In this document: in pieces, positions 7,651-15,076 of the stretch
Position numbering within the stretch: the stretch's first letter is position 1
Layout of the letters: each line of letters begins with the position of its first letter
Assembly: GCA_030729445.1 (NCBI GenBank)
Contig: JANQXJ010000178.1
Location: forward strand, 1-17,434
Length of the DNA stretch: 17,434 bases
Origin: Limnohabitans sp.
Lineage (GTDB): Bacteria; Pseudomonadota; Gammaproteobacteria; Burkholderiales; Burkholderiaceae_C
Direction of reading: 5' to 3'
Notes under the pieces: generated by a model
Databases searched by the model: none
The model's input: only the letters and a program-made list of their open reading frames with translations
What the model was told of the DNA's origin: nothing
Made by a program: the position numbers and the translations under genes

Positions 7651-8526
7651 TTAGAGCAAGCCCGCGCTGCGTGCGGCCGACTCCAGGCCCTTGTAGTTCT
7701 CGGGCGTGGTGGAGATGTAGCGGGTCGAGCGGTTGAGCTTCAGAATCTCGGCGTGCTCGGGGTTGGCGGGGTTCAGGGCCAGCAAGGCGGCTTTGATTTT
7801 TTCGCGCAAGTCGGCAGGCATGTCGGCGTGCACCGACCAGTTGTAGTTGAAGTAAGGGGGCGTGGTGTAGAACACGTTCACGGCTTGGGTGTCGACCTTG
7901 TTCTCGGCCACGAACTTTTTCCACACGGTGATGTCGAGCGCTGCGGCATCGACCTTGCCGCTGACCACCGAAGCGATGGTGGCGTCGTGGGCGCCACTGT
8001 AGGCGATGCGCTTGAAGTCTTTTTCAGGTTCGATCTTGGCTTGCAGCAAGAAGCTGCGTGGCATGAGGTGACCCGAGGTGCTGCTTTGTGAGCCAAAAGA
8101 GACTTGCTTGCCCTTCATGTCGGCCAGCGTCTTGATGCCCGAATTGGTCTTGGCGATGAACACCGACTGGAAACGTGTGTCTTCTTCGCGCTGGGCCAAT
8201 GGCACGATCTTGCCACCCGAACGGATATTCGCCTGCACAAAGGTGAAGCCACCAAACCAGACCACATCGACCTTCTTGTTCACCAGCGACTCCACGGCGG
8301 CGGGGTAATCGGTCACGGGCGTGAACTGCACTTTCATGCCCAGTTGCTTTTCCAGGTAACTGGCCAAGGGCGTGAACTTGCGCACCTGCTCGGTGGCAGC
8401 CTCCTCAGGGATGGTGGTCACGCGCAGCGTGGTTTGGGCTTGGGCAGCCGAAGAAAAAGCGGCCTACAAAGCCAACAGACCCATCAAGGCCGTGGATTGA
8501 ATTTTGGAAAATATTGAAAAAGACAT
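7651..8526 (-). CDS. phnD: PhnD-type phosphonate/phosphite binding protein with in-frame amber codon (possible pseudogene)
   Basis: The gene encodes a periplasmic binding protein of the PhnD/PtxB family: FTPLASYLEKQLGMKVQF, VDVVWFGGFTFVQA, FGSQSSTSGHLMPRSFLL, YSGAHDATIASVVSGKVDAAALD. Such proteins bind phosphonates, phosphite or related oxyanions and deliver them to PhnCE. Reading from the ATG at 8526 gives a signal peptide (MSFSIFSKIQSTALMGLLAL, then AAFSSAAQAQ with an AQA-type cleavage site). Codon 21 is TAG (8464-8466), exactly in frame with the mature protein. The only uninterrupted start is a GTG at 8419-8421, which would give a 256-residue protein without an export signal. So either the gene is inactivated by a point mutation, or the amber codon is read through, or the base is a sequencing error. 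Downstream of the TAG the frame is intact to the stop at 7651, which suggests a recent event or an error. It is the first gene of the phn operon; substrate is not identifiable from sequence. Confidence 0.85.
8464..8466 (-). other. In-frame TAG within the phnD signal sequence
   Basis: Reading the - strand from the ATG at 8526, codon 21 is TAG, between the hydrophobic core (ALMGLLAL) and the cleavage region (AAFSSAAQA). A single base change from TTG, TGG or CAG would account for it. No ATG or good ribosome binding site follows before the mature domain. Confidence 0.9.
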
Positions 8527-8615
8527 GACGCAAGCTCACAGAAGTGAGGAACTAAAGAGGAACTTGATTACACCCGAATTTCAAGAACCCCCTGCGCCCA
8601 AGGGCCCAAGGGCCC

Positions 8616-8633
8616 AACTGAGAACTCTCAGTT
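8616..8633. repeat. Inverted repeat over the stop of the DUF4395-like gene
   Basis: AACTGAGA (8616-8623) and TCTCAGTT (8626-8633) are perfect inverted copies separated by AC. They include the stop codon (8628-8630) of the membrane protein gene. Just beyond, at about 8595-8615, are three GGGCCC/GCGCCC-type units spaced by AA. The two together could act as a transcription barrier between the membrane protein gene and phnD, but there is no T-run, so a standard intrinsic terminator is not supported. Confidence 0.45.
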
Positions 8634-9341
8634 AAAGCTCAAGTTATTGCATTCATCGCACTCTTCCTGCAACCAGCCAAATTTAACGAACAACGCATGG
8701 ATCTTGCAGCCCACACAAAAACCCAAAATCGCCTCCAGCCACATGAAACCCAAGCACACCCAAACCATGACCAATGGCAGCCAGCGCGGCAGGTATTGCT
8801 CGGTGGTGGGCAGCAACTGCATCGTGGTGACCGTGTTGACAAAGCCAGCGAATTTTTCGGGGTGAAAGAACACCAGGCACAAAGCAATCATGCTGGCCCC
8901 AATGCCCCAGGCAAAACGCTTGGGGGCCAGCGGTTTCCAAACCGCTGGGGCGCGTCGCGCCAACCAGTTCGACAGCCAGATGGTGGGCGAGAGGTAGGAA
9001 GTTTTGACGCTCATGCCCGCCAGCATCTCGAACAAGGCGTACAACAAGAACCAGGTTTGTACCGTGTAATCGTAGGTGCGCCGAACCGCCTCGACCATGT
9101 ACAAAATGCGCCCGTCAAAATCGGTGTCAAAGGTGTCACGGATGACGTTGCCCGTGACGTTCCAGCGCGTGCCAAAGACAATGTCCACCAGCGTGAACGC
9201 CATGAAAATCGGCACAACCAGCATGATGCCTGCCCGGATGCGCACCGCCGTTTCGTTCAGGTAGGGCTGCACATCGTCGCGGCTGCGAAACCACACATAA
9301 CGGGTGTCAGGCACAGTGAATGTGGCGGCGGGGGTGTTCAT
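8628..9341 (-). CDS. DUF4395-like membrane protein with two CxxC motifs
   Basis: A 237-residue protein of unknown function that resembles DUF4395 membrane proteins: YLNETAVRIRAGIMLVVPIF near residues 28-47, LLYALFEMLAGMSVKTSYLSP at about 99-119, and GFMWLEAILGFCVGCKIHAL at about 198-217. About four to five hydrophobic helices are visible (near 36-57, 95-110, 145-160, 186-206). C209-V-G-C212 sits at the end of the last helix, as is usual for the family. A second pair, C228-D-E-C231, lies in the short soluble tail. Four cysteines close together suggest a thiol redox or metal role, but this is inference. The ribosome binding site AAGGAG favours the ATG at 9341 over one at 9347. It is divergent from egtD and upstream of phnD on the same strand, 101 bases apart. 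Confidence 0.8.
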   Translation of the reverse strand: MNTPAATFTVPDTRYVWFRSRDDVQPYLNETAVRIRAGIMLVVPIFMAFTLVDIVFGTRWNVTGNVIRDTFDTDFDGRILYMVEAVRRTYDYTVQTWFLLYALFEMLAGMSVKTSYLSPTIWLSNWLARRAPAVWKPLAPKRFAWGIGASMIALCLVFFHPEKFAGFVNTVTTMQLLPTTEQYLPRWLPLVMVWVCLGFMWLEAILGFCVGCKIHALFVKFGWLQEECDECNNLSFN

Positions 9342-9347
9342 AGGCAT

Positions 9348-9353
9348 CTCCTT
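9348..9353 (-). promoter_or_regulatory. Ribosome binding site that decides the DUF4395-like start
   Basis: AAGGAG on the - strand abuts the first ATG (9345-9347) directly but stands 6 bases from the second, in-frame ATG (9339-9341). Normal spacing therefore favours 9341 as the true start. Confidence 0.6.
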
Positions 9354-9512
9354 GGACTGTTGTGGTGTGCTTCTGGCATGCCGGGCAACACATCAGAAAC
9401 GACTTATTTAAGCCATCATTATGCGCACTATTGAACGTTTGAACAGGTCCGGGAGGTGTGTGCTCTTGGTTTCGCAACGCGATGCTGACCCCTTTTGCCA
9501 TAGCATGGCCGC

Positions 9513-10481
9513 ATGACCACCCCCCAATTCATTCAGCTCTACCAGCACAACGCCGGCGCTGTGGCTCAAGAGCTTTTGCAGGGCCTGAGTGCACCACAGG
9601 CTTTTACCTCGCCCAAATACCTGTACGACGCGCTGGGCTCGCGCCTGTTTGAGGCCATCACCGAGCTGCCCGAATACGACCTGACGCGCACCGAAGCGCA
9701 ACTCATGCGCCTGCACAGTGCCGACATGGCACTGCACATGCCCGCAGGCGCTTGCTGGATCGACTTGGGCGCCGGCAACTGCGAAAAAGCCGGGCGCATG
9801 CTGGGGCCCCTGCAGGCCGGGCGCTACGTGGCGGTGGACATTTCGGTGGACTTTGTGCGCCAAGCCTTGGACAGCCTGCAGCGCCAGCACCCAGACCTGG
9901 CCATGGCGGGCCTGGGCACCGACTTTTCGAGCGGTCTGGAATTGCCAGACGCCTTGGGGCTTGACTCGGCACAAGCACGCGTGTTGTTTTACCCGGGCTC
10001 GAGCATCGGCAACTTCACGCCCGATCAGGCCCTGGGCTTTTTGCAAAGCCTGCACCACGCTTGCGGCACGGCACTGGGCAGCGGTTTGCTGATCGGGGTG
10101 GATTTGCTCAAAGACGCCGCCGAATTGGAAGCGGCCTACGACGACGCCTTGGGCGTGACCGCGGCCTTTGACCTGAATTTGCTGCTGCACATCAATCGCT
10201 TGGTGGGCAGCAACTTTGTGGTGCGCGACTGGCGGCATTTGTCGCGCTTCAACGCCGAGCAGTCGCGCGTGGAAATGCACCTGCAAGCACGCCATGCGGT
10301 CCAGGTTCAGTGGCCGGGTGGCGAGCGGCTGTTTGCGGCAGGCGAGACCATCCACACCGAAAACGCCTGCAAATGGACAGTGCCAAACTTTGAAGCTTTG
10401 CTGCGCTCAGCAGGCTTTGCCCAGACCCGCGCCTGGACCGATCCGGCGCAGCGCTTTGCGGTGTTCTGGGCCGTGGCCTGA
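9513..10481 (+). CDS. egtD: L-histidine N-alpha-methyltransferase (EgtD)
   Basis: A 322-residue SAM-dependent methyltransferase that trimethylates the alpha-amino group of histidine to give hercynine, the first step of ergothioneine synthesis. Family marks: FTSPKYLYDALGSRLFEAIT (31-50), the TELPEYDLTRTE block (50-61), SAM motif WIDLGAGNCEKAGRML (82-97), VAVDIS (106-111), FYPGSSIGNFTP (159-170), GVDLLKD (195-201), DLNLLLHINR (220-229) and HTENACKWT (281-289), where E283 likely corresponds to the substrate-binding Glu282 of the mycobacterial enzyme. The length matches the family. The ATG at 9513 has no visible ribosome binding site. It is divergent from the DUF4395-like gene over about 170 bases. 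Its usual partner, an EgtB-type gene, is not adjacent; an EgtB/SenA-like 3' end lies at 17255-17434, facing it across the accessory block. Confidence 0.94.
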   Translation: MTTPQFIQLYQHNAGAVAQELLQGLSAPQAFTSPKYLYDALGSRLFEAITELPEYDLTRTEAQLMRLHSADMALHMPAGACWIDLGAGNCEKAGRMLGPLQAGRYVAVDISVDFVRQALDSLQRQHPDLAMAGLGTDFSSGLELPDALGLDSAQARVLFYPGSSIGNFTPDQALGFLQSLHHACGTALGSGLLIGVDLLKDAAELEAAYDDALGVTAAFDLNLLLHINRLVGSNFVVRDWRHLSRFNAEQSRVEMHLQARHAVQVQWPGGERLFAAGETIHTENACKWTVPNFEALLRSAGFAQTRAWTDPAQRFAVFWAVA

Positions 10482-10498
10482 GCTTGTCGCGCATTTGA

Positions 10499-10527
10499 TT
10501 GGACCTCATCACGGCCCTGTCCATAAT
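10499..10527 (+). promoter_or_regulatory. Candidate sigma-70 promoter for the SDR gene
   Basis: CATAAT (10522-10527) matches the -10 consensus in 5 of 6 positions. TTGGAC lies exactly 17 bases upstream (10499-10504) and is a weaker -35. The element sits in the 99-base gap after egtD, 53 bases before the SDR start, and suggests the SDR gene has its own promoter. Confidence 0.4.
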
Positions 10528-10580
10528 GAATTCGACCCAGCGATCTTGCTGCGTACAAATTCAATGACCAGGAGACTTGC

Positions 10581-11348
10581 ATGTTGAACGATCTGAAAGA
10601 CAAAGTGGTTTTGATCACCGGCTCCAGCACCGGCATCGGGGCTGCAGCGGCAGTGGCTTTTGGCAAGCAGGGGGCCCGTGTCGCCGTGCACTACAACAGC
10701 AGCAAAGGGCCGGGTGAAGAAGTGCTCCAGGCGGTCAAGGCCACGGGTGCACAGGCCATCTTGCTGCAAGGCAACGTGCTCGAAACCAGCCAATGCCACC
10801 GCTTGGTCGAAGAGACCGTCAAAGCTTTCGGTCGCATCGACATCCTGATCAACAACGCCGGGGCCTTGGTTCAACGGGTGCCCATTGAAGAGATCACCGA
10901 TGAGTTGTTTGACAATGTGGTGCATCTGAACGTGCGCTCCGCCATGATGTGCACCGCCGCTGCAGTGGCCGCCATGCGCCGACAAGGCGAAGGCGGTGTC
11001 ATCATCAATGTCACTTCGGTCGCGGCAAGGCATGGGGGTGGCACAGGTGCATCTCTTTATGCCGGCTCCAAAGGCTTTGTCTCCACCATGACCAAAGGCT
11101 TGGCCAAGGAACTTGTCAAAGACAAGATCCGCGTCAACGCGATTGCCCCCGGCGTGATCACCACCCCATTCCACGAGCGCTTTTCGACACCCCAAATGTT
11201 GGAAGGCTTCAAGGCCACGATCCCGATGAACCGCTTGGGCACCGCGGACGAGTGTGCAGGCGCATTTTTGTATTTGGCTTCCGAGCAGATGTCGGGTTAT
11301 GTGACCGGTCAGGTCATCGACATCAACGGTGGGCAGTACATGCCCTGA
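10581..11348 (+). CDS. Short-chain dehydrogenase/reductase (SDR)
   Basis: A 255-residue classical SDR of the FabG-like type with an NAD(P)-binding Rossmann fold. Cofactor motif TGSSTGIG (13-20), NNAG (91-94), catalytic Ser146, Tyr160 and Lys164 (YAGSK), and the C-terminal GYVTGQVIDINGGQYMP are all intact. It should interconvert an alcohol and a ketone or aldehyde; the substrate is unknown. AGGAGA (10570-10575) is 5 bases before the ATG. The gene ends only 3 bases from the stop of the convergent dioxygenase gene. It is likely part of the same pathway as the TRAP/dioxygenase block on the basis of position, but this is inference. Confidence 0.9.
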   Translation: MLNDLKDKVVLITGSSTGIGAAAAVAFGKQGARVAVHYNSSKGPGEEVLQAVKATGAQAILLQGNVLETSQCHRLVEETVKAFGRIDILINNAGALVQRVPIEEITDELFDNVVHLNVRSAMMCTAAAVAAMRRQGEGGVIINVTSVAARHGGGTGASLYAGSKGFVSTMTKGLAKELVKDKIRVNAIAPGVITTPFHERFSTPQMLEGFKATIPMNRLGTADECAGAFLYLASEQMSGYVTGQVIDINGGQYMP

Positions 11349-11351
11349 GTG

Positions 11352-12200
11352 TCAGTGCATTGAGGGGTAAAGCACGGTCACGCGCCACAAAGTGCGTGGC
11401 CGGGTCAGATCAATCAAGGGCGCGCTGTGCAGCAGCAAGGCGTTGTCCCAAATGATGACATCGCCGTTTTCGTAGTTGTTGGTGTAGCAATATTTTTCTT
11501 GCGTGGCGTGTGCGGCCAGTTCGCGCAAAAGATCCAGCGCCTCGTCATCGGGCATGCCTTCGATGCCAAACGAACTCCCGCTGACCGCATAGAGCGCCGG
11601 CTGACCCGTGAATGGGTGCAACCTGACCAGCGGGTGACGCACCCAGTTAACCCTTTGGGCTTGCTCGGCGTTGAGCACCGACGCCACGCTTCGGGATTGT
11701 TTGTCCAAGTCATCGCGGTTGCCATAGTGGTGCTTGACCACGAGGTCTTTGATTTTGACTTTCATCTCAGACGGCAAATCGGCATAGGCCTTGGCCTGGT
11801 TGGCAAAGGTGGTGCCGTTGGGCGCGGCTGGTACATCTTTCGCATGCAGGATGGTGCACCGCGCCACATCGTCCAGATAAGAATAGTCGGTGTGGAAGTA
11901 AGTTCCAGCATCCACCAGCCCAGTCGGTTGGCCATTTTTGAACACATTTGACAGCATCAGGATGTTGGCATCTTCCGGGTGATGGAAGGTATCGATCACA
12001 TGCGGCGAAGGCCGCCCCCATTGCCGGGCAAAACTCACCATTTGGGATGCCGTGAGTGACTGGTTCTTGACCACCACAAAACCATGACGATGCAAGGCGT
12101 CGGCCAAGCCCTGGCGTTGCTCGGCATCCATGGCTTGTGACAGGTCCAGGCCCTCGATGCAGGCGCCAAGAACATCGCTCAAAGGTTTGGCCAAGAGCAT
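11352..12200 (-). CDS. TauD/TfdA-family Fe(II)/2-oxoglutarate dioxygenase
   Basis: A 282-residue member of the TauD/TfdA family, which couples 2-oxoglutarate decarboxylation to hydroxylation of a substrate, often releasing sulfite, an aldehyde or a phenol. The iron triad is visible: H103 and D105 in FHTDYSY, and H258 in NALLLHSAP. The 2-oxoglutarate-binding Arg is R269 or R273 in RPRTLWRVTV. GDVIIWDN (246-253) is the usual strand before the distal His. It is the last gene of the TRAP operon: the start lies 15 bases after the dctM-like stop, with GGAAAG 8 bases upstream of the ATG. The coupling suggests the imported compound is its substrate. Taurine, 2,4-D-like aryloxyacids, carnitine-like betaines and others are all possible for this family; nothing in the sequence picks one. 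Confidence 0.9.
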   Translation of the reverse strand: MLLAKPLSDVLGACIEGLDLSQAMDAEQRQGLADALHRHGFVVVKNQSLTASQMVSFARQWGRPSPHVIDTFHHPEDANILMLSNVFKNGQPTGLVDAGTYFHTDYSYLDDVARCTILHAKDVPAAPNGTTFANQAKAYADLPSEMKVKIKDLVVKHHYGNRDDLDKQSRSVASVLNAEQAQRVNWVRHPLVRLHPFTGQPALYAVSGSSFGIEGMPDDEALDLLRELAAHATQEKYCYTNNYENGDVIIWDNALLLHSAPLIDLTRPRTLWRVTVLYPSMH

Positions 12201-12215
12201 GGGAAGTCGCTTTCC

Positions 12216-13523
12216 TCAGTTGATCATTTCAGGGGAAAAAATGCGAGGCAGGAACAAGGCAATTTCAGGAAAAACAATGACCGCAAAAAGCACCAACAGC
12301 ATGGGTACAACCATGATCATGGTGTCCTTGATCGCGAATCGCAACGGCACCTTGGCCACCGCGCAAGAAATCATCAGACACATCCCATAAGGCGGCGTGA
12401 CCAGCCCAAAGGCCAAAGCCAAAATACCCACAATGGCAAAGTGAACGGGGTGCATGCCCACCGATTGCGCCAAAGGCTGCAAGGTGGTGCCCACGATGAT
12501 GATGGCCGGAATAGCATCCAGGAAGCAGCCCACAATCAAGAAAGCCGCCGCGATGAACAAACCCACACCGATCACGCCCATGCCCCAGGTCTGCACATTC
12601 GCCAGCAAGGCCTTCGGAATTTGGTAATAAGCCAACAACCAACCAAAAACAGAAGCGGTTCCAACGCAAAACAAAGCCACAGCCGAAAGTTTCCCCGTGT
12701 CCAGCACGGCGGCGATGAATTGCTTGAAGCCCATCTCACGGTAAAAGAAGAGAGACAAAGCAGCCGCGTACAAAACGGCAGCGGCGGCCGACTCAGTGGC
12801 AGTGAACCAACCGAGCAAAATACCGCCCACAATGATCACAGGCGTCAGCATCGCCGGAATGGACACACCGGCTGATTTGACAATTTCCATGATGTTGGCG
12901 CGTGGATAAACCGGATAGTTGCGCTTGACAGAATAAGCGTGCACGGTGGCCATTTGCGCCAAACACAACAGCACCCCCGGAACAATGCCTGCCAGATACA
13001 TGGCACCGATCGAAGTGGAGATCACCCCACCCCAAACCACCATCAAAATGGACGGGGGAATGATGACGGCCAAGACCGACGACACGGCTGTGACGGCAAT
13101 CGAAAATGACAGGTCATAACCCTCCTTGACCTGTGCCTCGATGAACAGCTTGCCCTGCCCGGCTGCGTCGGCGCTCGCCGAGCCAGAAATTCCAGCGAAA
13201 AAGACCGACAGCAAGACGTTGACTTGCGCCAGCCCCCCGGGGAAATGCCCAACCAAGGCCCGAGACAAACGCATCATCCTGGAGGTGATGCCGCCGCCAT
13301 TCATCAAGTTGGCTGTCAACAAGAAAAATGGGACTGCCAGCAAGATGAACGAGTTGTACGTCTTGAAGGTCTCATTGAACAGGACCATCGGGGACAGCCT
13401 GGGCTCCAACAACAACACCGGCAAAGATGCCAGACCCAAGGCAAAGGCAACCGGAACCCGTATGGCCAGAAGAATGAAAAAGCCACCAAATAGGATCAGT
13501 GCAGCCATTCCTGGCGAAAACAT
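12216..13523 (-). CDS. TRAP transporter large permease (DctM type)
   Basis: A 435-residue membrane protein with about 12 to 13 hydrophobic helices, the DctM/TRAP large subunit that forms the sodium-driven transport path. Family segments: the GISGSASADAAGQGK-type motif near residue 95, VIIPPSILMVVWGGV, the GCFLDAIPAIIIVGTTLQPLA block and FGLVTPPYGMCLMISCAVA. The ATG at 13523 lies 8 bases after the stop of the small permease gene; a TTG at 13535 in the same frame overlaps that stop and is an alternative start. Base composition is lower in GC than the left part of the window (28 of 60 G+C in the sample 12241-12300). It is followed by the dioxygenase gene. Confidence 0.93.
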   Translation of the reverse strand: MFSPGMAALILFGGFFILLAIRVPVAFALGLASLPVLLLEPRLSPMVLFNETFKTYNSFILLAVPFFLLTANLMNGGGITSRMMRLSRALVGHFPGGLAQVNVLLSVFFAGISGSASADAAGQGKLFIEAQVKEGYDLSFSIAVTAVSSVLAVIIPPSILMVVWGGVISTSIGAMYLAGIVPGVLLCLAQMATVHAYSVKRNYPVYPRANIMEIVKSAGVSIPAMLTPVIIVGGILLGWFTATESAAAAVLYAAALSLFFYREMGFKQFIAAVLDTGKLSAVALFCVGTASVFGWLLAYYQIPKALLANVQTWGMGVIGVGLFIAAAFLIVGCFLDAIPAIIIVGTTLQPLAQSVGMHPVHFAIVGILALAFGLVTPPYGMCLMISCAVAKVPLRFAIKDTMIMVVPMLLVLFAVIVFPEIALFLPRIFSPEMIN

Positions 13524-13531
13524 GACTGAGC

Positions 13532-14023
13532 TCAAACCGCTGACTCCTGGTTCACACTTTCATCGCCAATCGACGGACTGAACATGTGGTTTAACAAGAA
13601 AACCATCCAAAGAAAACCCGAAATGGGCCAGGCGATAAAAATCCACCACATGGGCATGTCGGCCAGCTCCGAGGTCTGGTTCCAGCCGAACTGCGTGAAT
13701 TCAATGCCCCAGTAAAAAATCACGGCTGAAAAAATCAGCATGAAAAACTGGCAAATGAACAACAGGCGCCTGTTGGCCTTGGCCGACAGTTGGGGCAGAA
13801 AATCCACGTCAAAGTGCATCTTTTCACGCACCCCCAAGGTGGCGCCCAACATGATCAACCAGACAAAGAAGAAGCGGCTCATTTCCTCCGTCCACATGTA
13901 GCGCGGTATGAAGTCGGTGTACCTGGAAAAAATCTGCAGACTCACAGGCACAAGCAAAAGCAAAACCGTGAAGATCAGAAGAAAAGACAGCAACGCATCG
14001 ATCAGGAACAGCAACTTTTTCAT
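13532..14023 (-). CDS. TRAP transporter small permease (DctQ type)
   Basis: A 163-residue membrane protein with four hydrophobic helices and the DctQ features WTEEMSRFFFVWLIMLGATL and REKMHFDVDFLP. DctQ subunits associate with DctM and help dock the binding protein. The ATG at 14023 is chosen over an in-frame TTG at 14029; there is a weak GAAG upstream of either. A 10-bp RNA hairpin lies in the 63-base gap between this gene and dctP, so it may be translated or transcribed at lower level than the binding protein. A 60-base sample (13681-13740) counts 27 G+C, well below comM. Confidence 0.92.
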   Translation of the reverse strand: MKKLLFLIDALLSFLLIFTVLLLLVPVSLQIFSRYTDFIPRYMWTEEMSRFFFVWLIMLGATLGVREKMHFDVDFLPQLSAKANRRLLFICQFFMLIFSAVIFYWGIEFTQFGWNQTSELADMPMWWIFIAWPISGFLWMVFLLNHMFSPSIGDESVNQESAV

Positions 14024-14049
14024 GAGCAACTTCGCAGGTCAACAAGCAA

Positions 14050-14073
14050 GGCGGCAGCCAGTTGGCCACCGCC
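14050..14073 (-). promoter_or_regulatory. RNA hairpin between dctP and dctQ
   Basis: On the transcribed (-) strand GGCGG-TG-GCC pairs with GGC-TG-CCGCC around an AACT loop. This makes a 10-bp stem with two G-U wobbles in the RNA. There is no T-run after it, so it is not a typical full terminator. In its position between the binding protein gene and the permease genes it could be a partial terminator or a 3' stabiliser of the dctP mRNA. Confidence 0.5.
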
Positions 14074-14086
14074 CCCGATCATCAGA

Positions 14087-15076
14087 TCACTTCAATGCAT
14101 TGATCTTGGCGTAAATCGCATCTGCACCCACCTCTTTGGCGTAAGCGGCCATGACAGGATCCACCAGTTTTTGCATTTCAGCACGCTGTGCAAATGGCAC
14201 CTGCTTGAGCTTGCCCTCCTTGGCGTATTTGTCGAGCTTGGCCTGATCTTGAGACGACTCGATCTGACGACCAAAAGCACCGGCCTCCTTGCCTGCCTTC
14301 ACGATCGCTGCTTGCAAGTCTGCAGGCAGTTTTTTGAGCGTTTTGACCGAGAAGCACAGGGGGCGAATGGTGATGGCATGTCGTGTCATCAGGATGTTGG
14401 GGGCCACTTCATAAAACTTCATGGCTTCCACACCAGCGGCTTCGTTTTCACCCGCTTGGATCACGCTGTTTTGAATCGCGTTGTACACCTCGTTGTAAGC
14501 GATCACCGTGGGCGTCATGCCCACAGCGCCAAAGGTACGGCTCCAGATGGGGGCGCCTTGAACGCGCACCTTCAGGTTTTTCAGATCGGCCAAATTGCCA
14601 GCTGATTTGTTCGAGAAGATGTTGCGCACACCGCCGCCGGCATAACCGATCAATTTGACTTCGGCCTTTTGCTCCACTTCGTCTGCAATCGGCTTGAGAA
14701 TGTCTTGGTCCAACACCTTATTCCAGTGGTTCAGGTCGCTGAACAAAAACGGTGCATCAATGAAGGGCGCCGCTTTGGAGAAGGTGGACATGTGGGCTGG
14801 CGACACAATCGCAAAGTCCACCGCTTTGCCTTGGTTCATGTAGGCAAAGTAATCTTTCTCCAAGCCCAGTTCGCTGTTTTTGTGCAAAACAAAATTAACT
14901 GGTTTGCCATAGTATTTTTTGACCAGCTCTTCGAACTTGACCATGGTCTTGGTGAAGGCATGGTCATCACCAAACTGTGAAGCGCCGTGCAGCGTGATGG
15001 CCGCTTGCTGCGCATGGGCACTCACGGCCATGACCGAAGAGAGCGCCACGGCCAGCAATGATTTCAAAACTCTCAT
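14087..15076 (-). CDS. TRAP transporter substrate-binding protein (DctP type)
   Basis: A 329-residue periplasmic binding protein of the DctP/TAXI-like TRAP class. It has a signal peptide (MRVLKSLLAVALSSVMAVSAHA, residues 1-22, cleaved before QQA). The conserved ligand block is present: LKNLKVRVQGAPIWSRTFGA with the Arg that usually salt-bridges a ligand carboxylate, followed by MTPTVIAYNEVYNAIQNSVI and GENEAAG. That Arg implies an organic acid or similar anion, but the ligand is unknown. The ATG at 15076 has AGGAGA 7 bases upstream (15084-15089 on the - strand). The frame runs upstream to 15133, but the signal peptide fixes 15076. It is the first gene of the operon dctP-dctQ-dctM-dioxygenase. 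Confidence 0.94.
   Translation of the reverse strand: MRVLKSLLAVALSSVMAVSAHAQQAAITLHGASQFGDDHAFTKTMVKFEELVKKYYGKPVNFVLHKNSELGLEKDYFAYMNQGKAVDFAIVSPAHMSTFSKAAPFIDAPFLFSDLNHWNKVLDQDILKPIADEVEQKAEVKLIGYAGGGVRNIFSNKSAGNLADLKNLKVRVQGAPIWSRTFGAVGMTPTVIAYNEVYNAIQNSVIQAGENEAAGVEAMKFYEVAPNILMTRHAITIRPLCFSVKTLKKLPADLQAAIVKAGKEAGAFGRQIESSQDQAKLDKYAKEGKLKQVPFAQRAEMQKLVDPVMAAYAKEVGADAIYAKINALK

Noticed and set aside
8464..8466. TAG as a pyrrolysine or programmed recoding site
   Set aside because: It lies in a signal peptide, where no special residue is expected, and no recoding structure is recognised. Mutation or base error is simpler.
8595..8615. GGGCCC repeats as an intrinsic terminator
   Set aside because: There is no T-run on either strand next to the repeats, and the loop would be only two bases.
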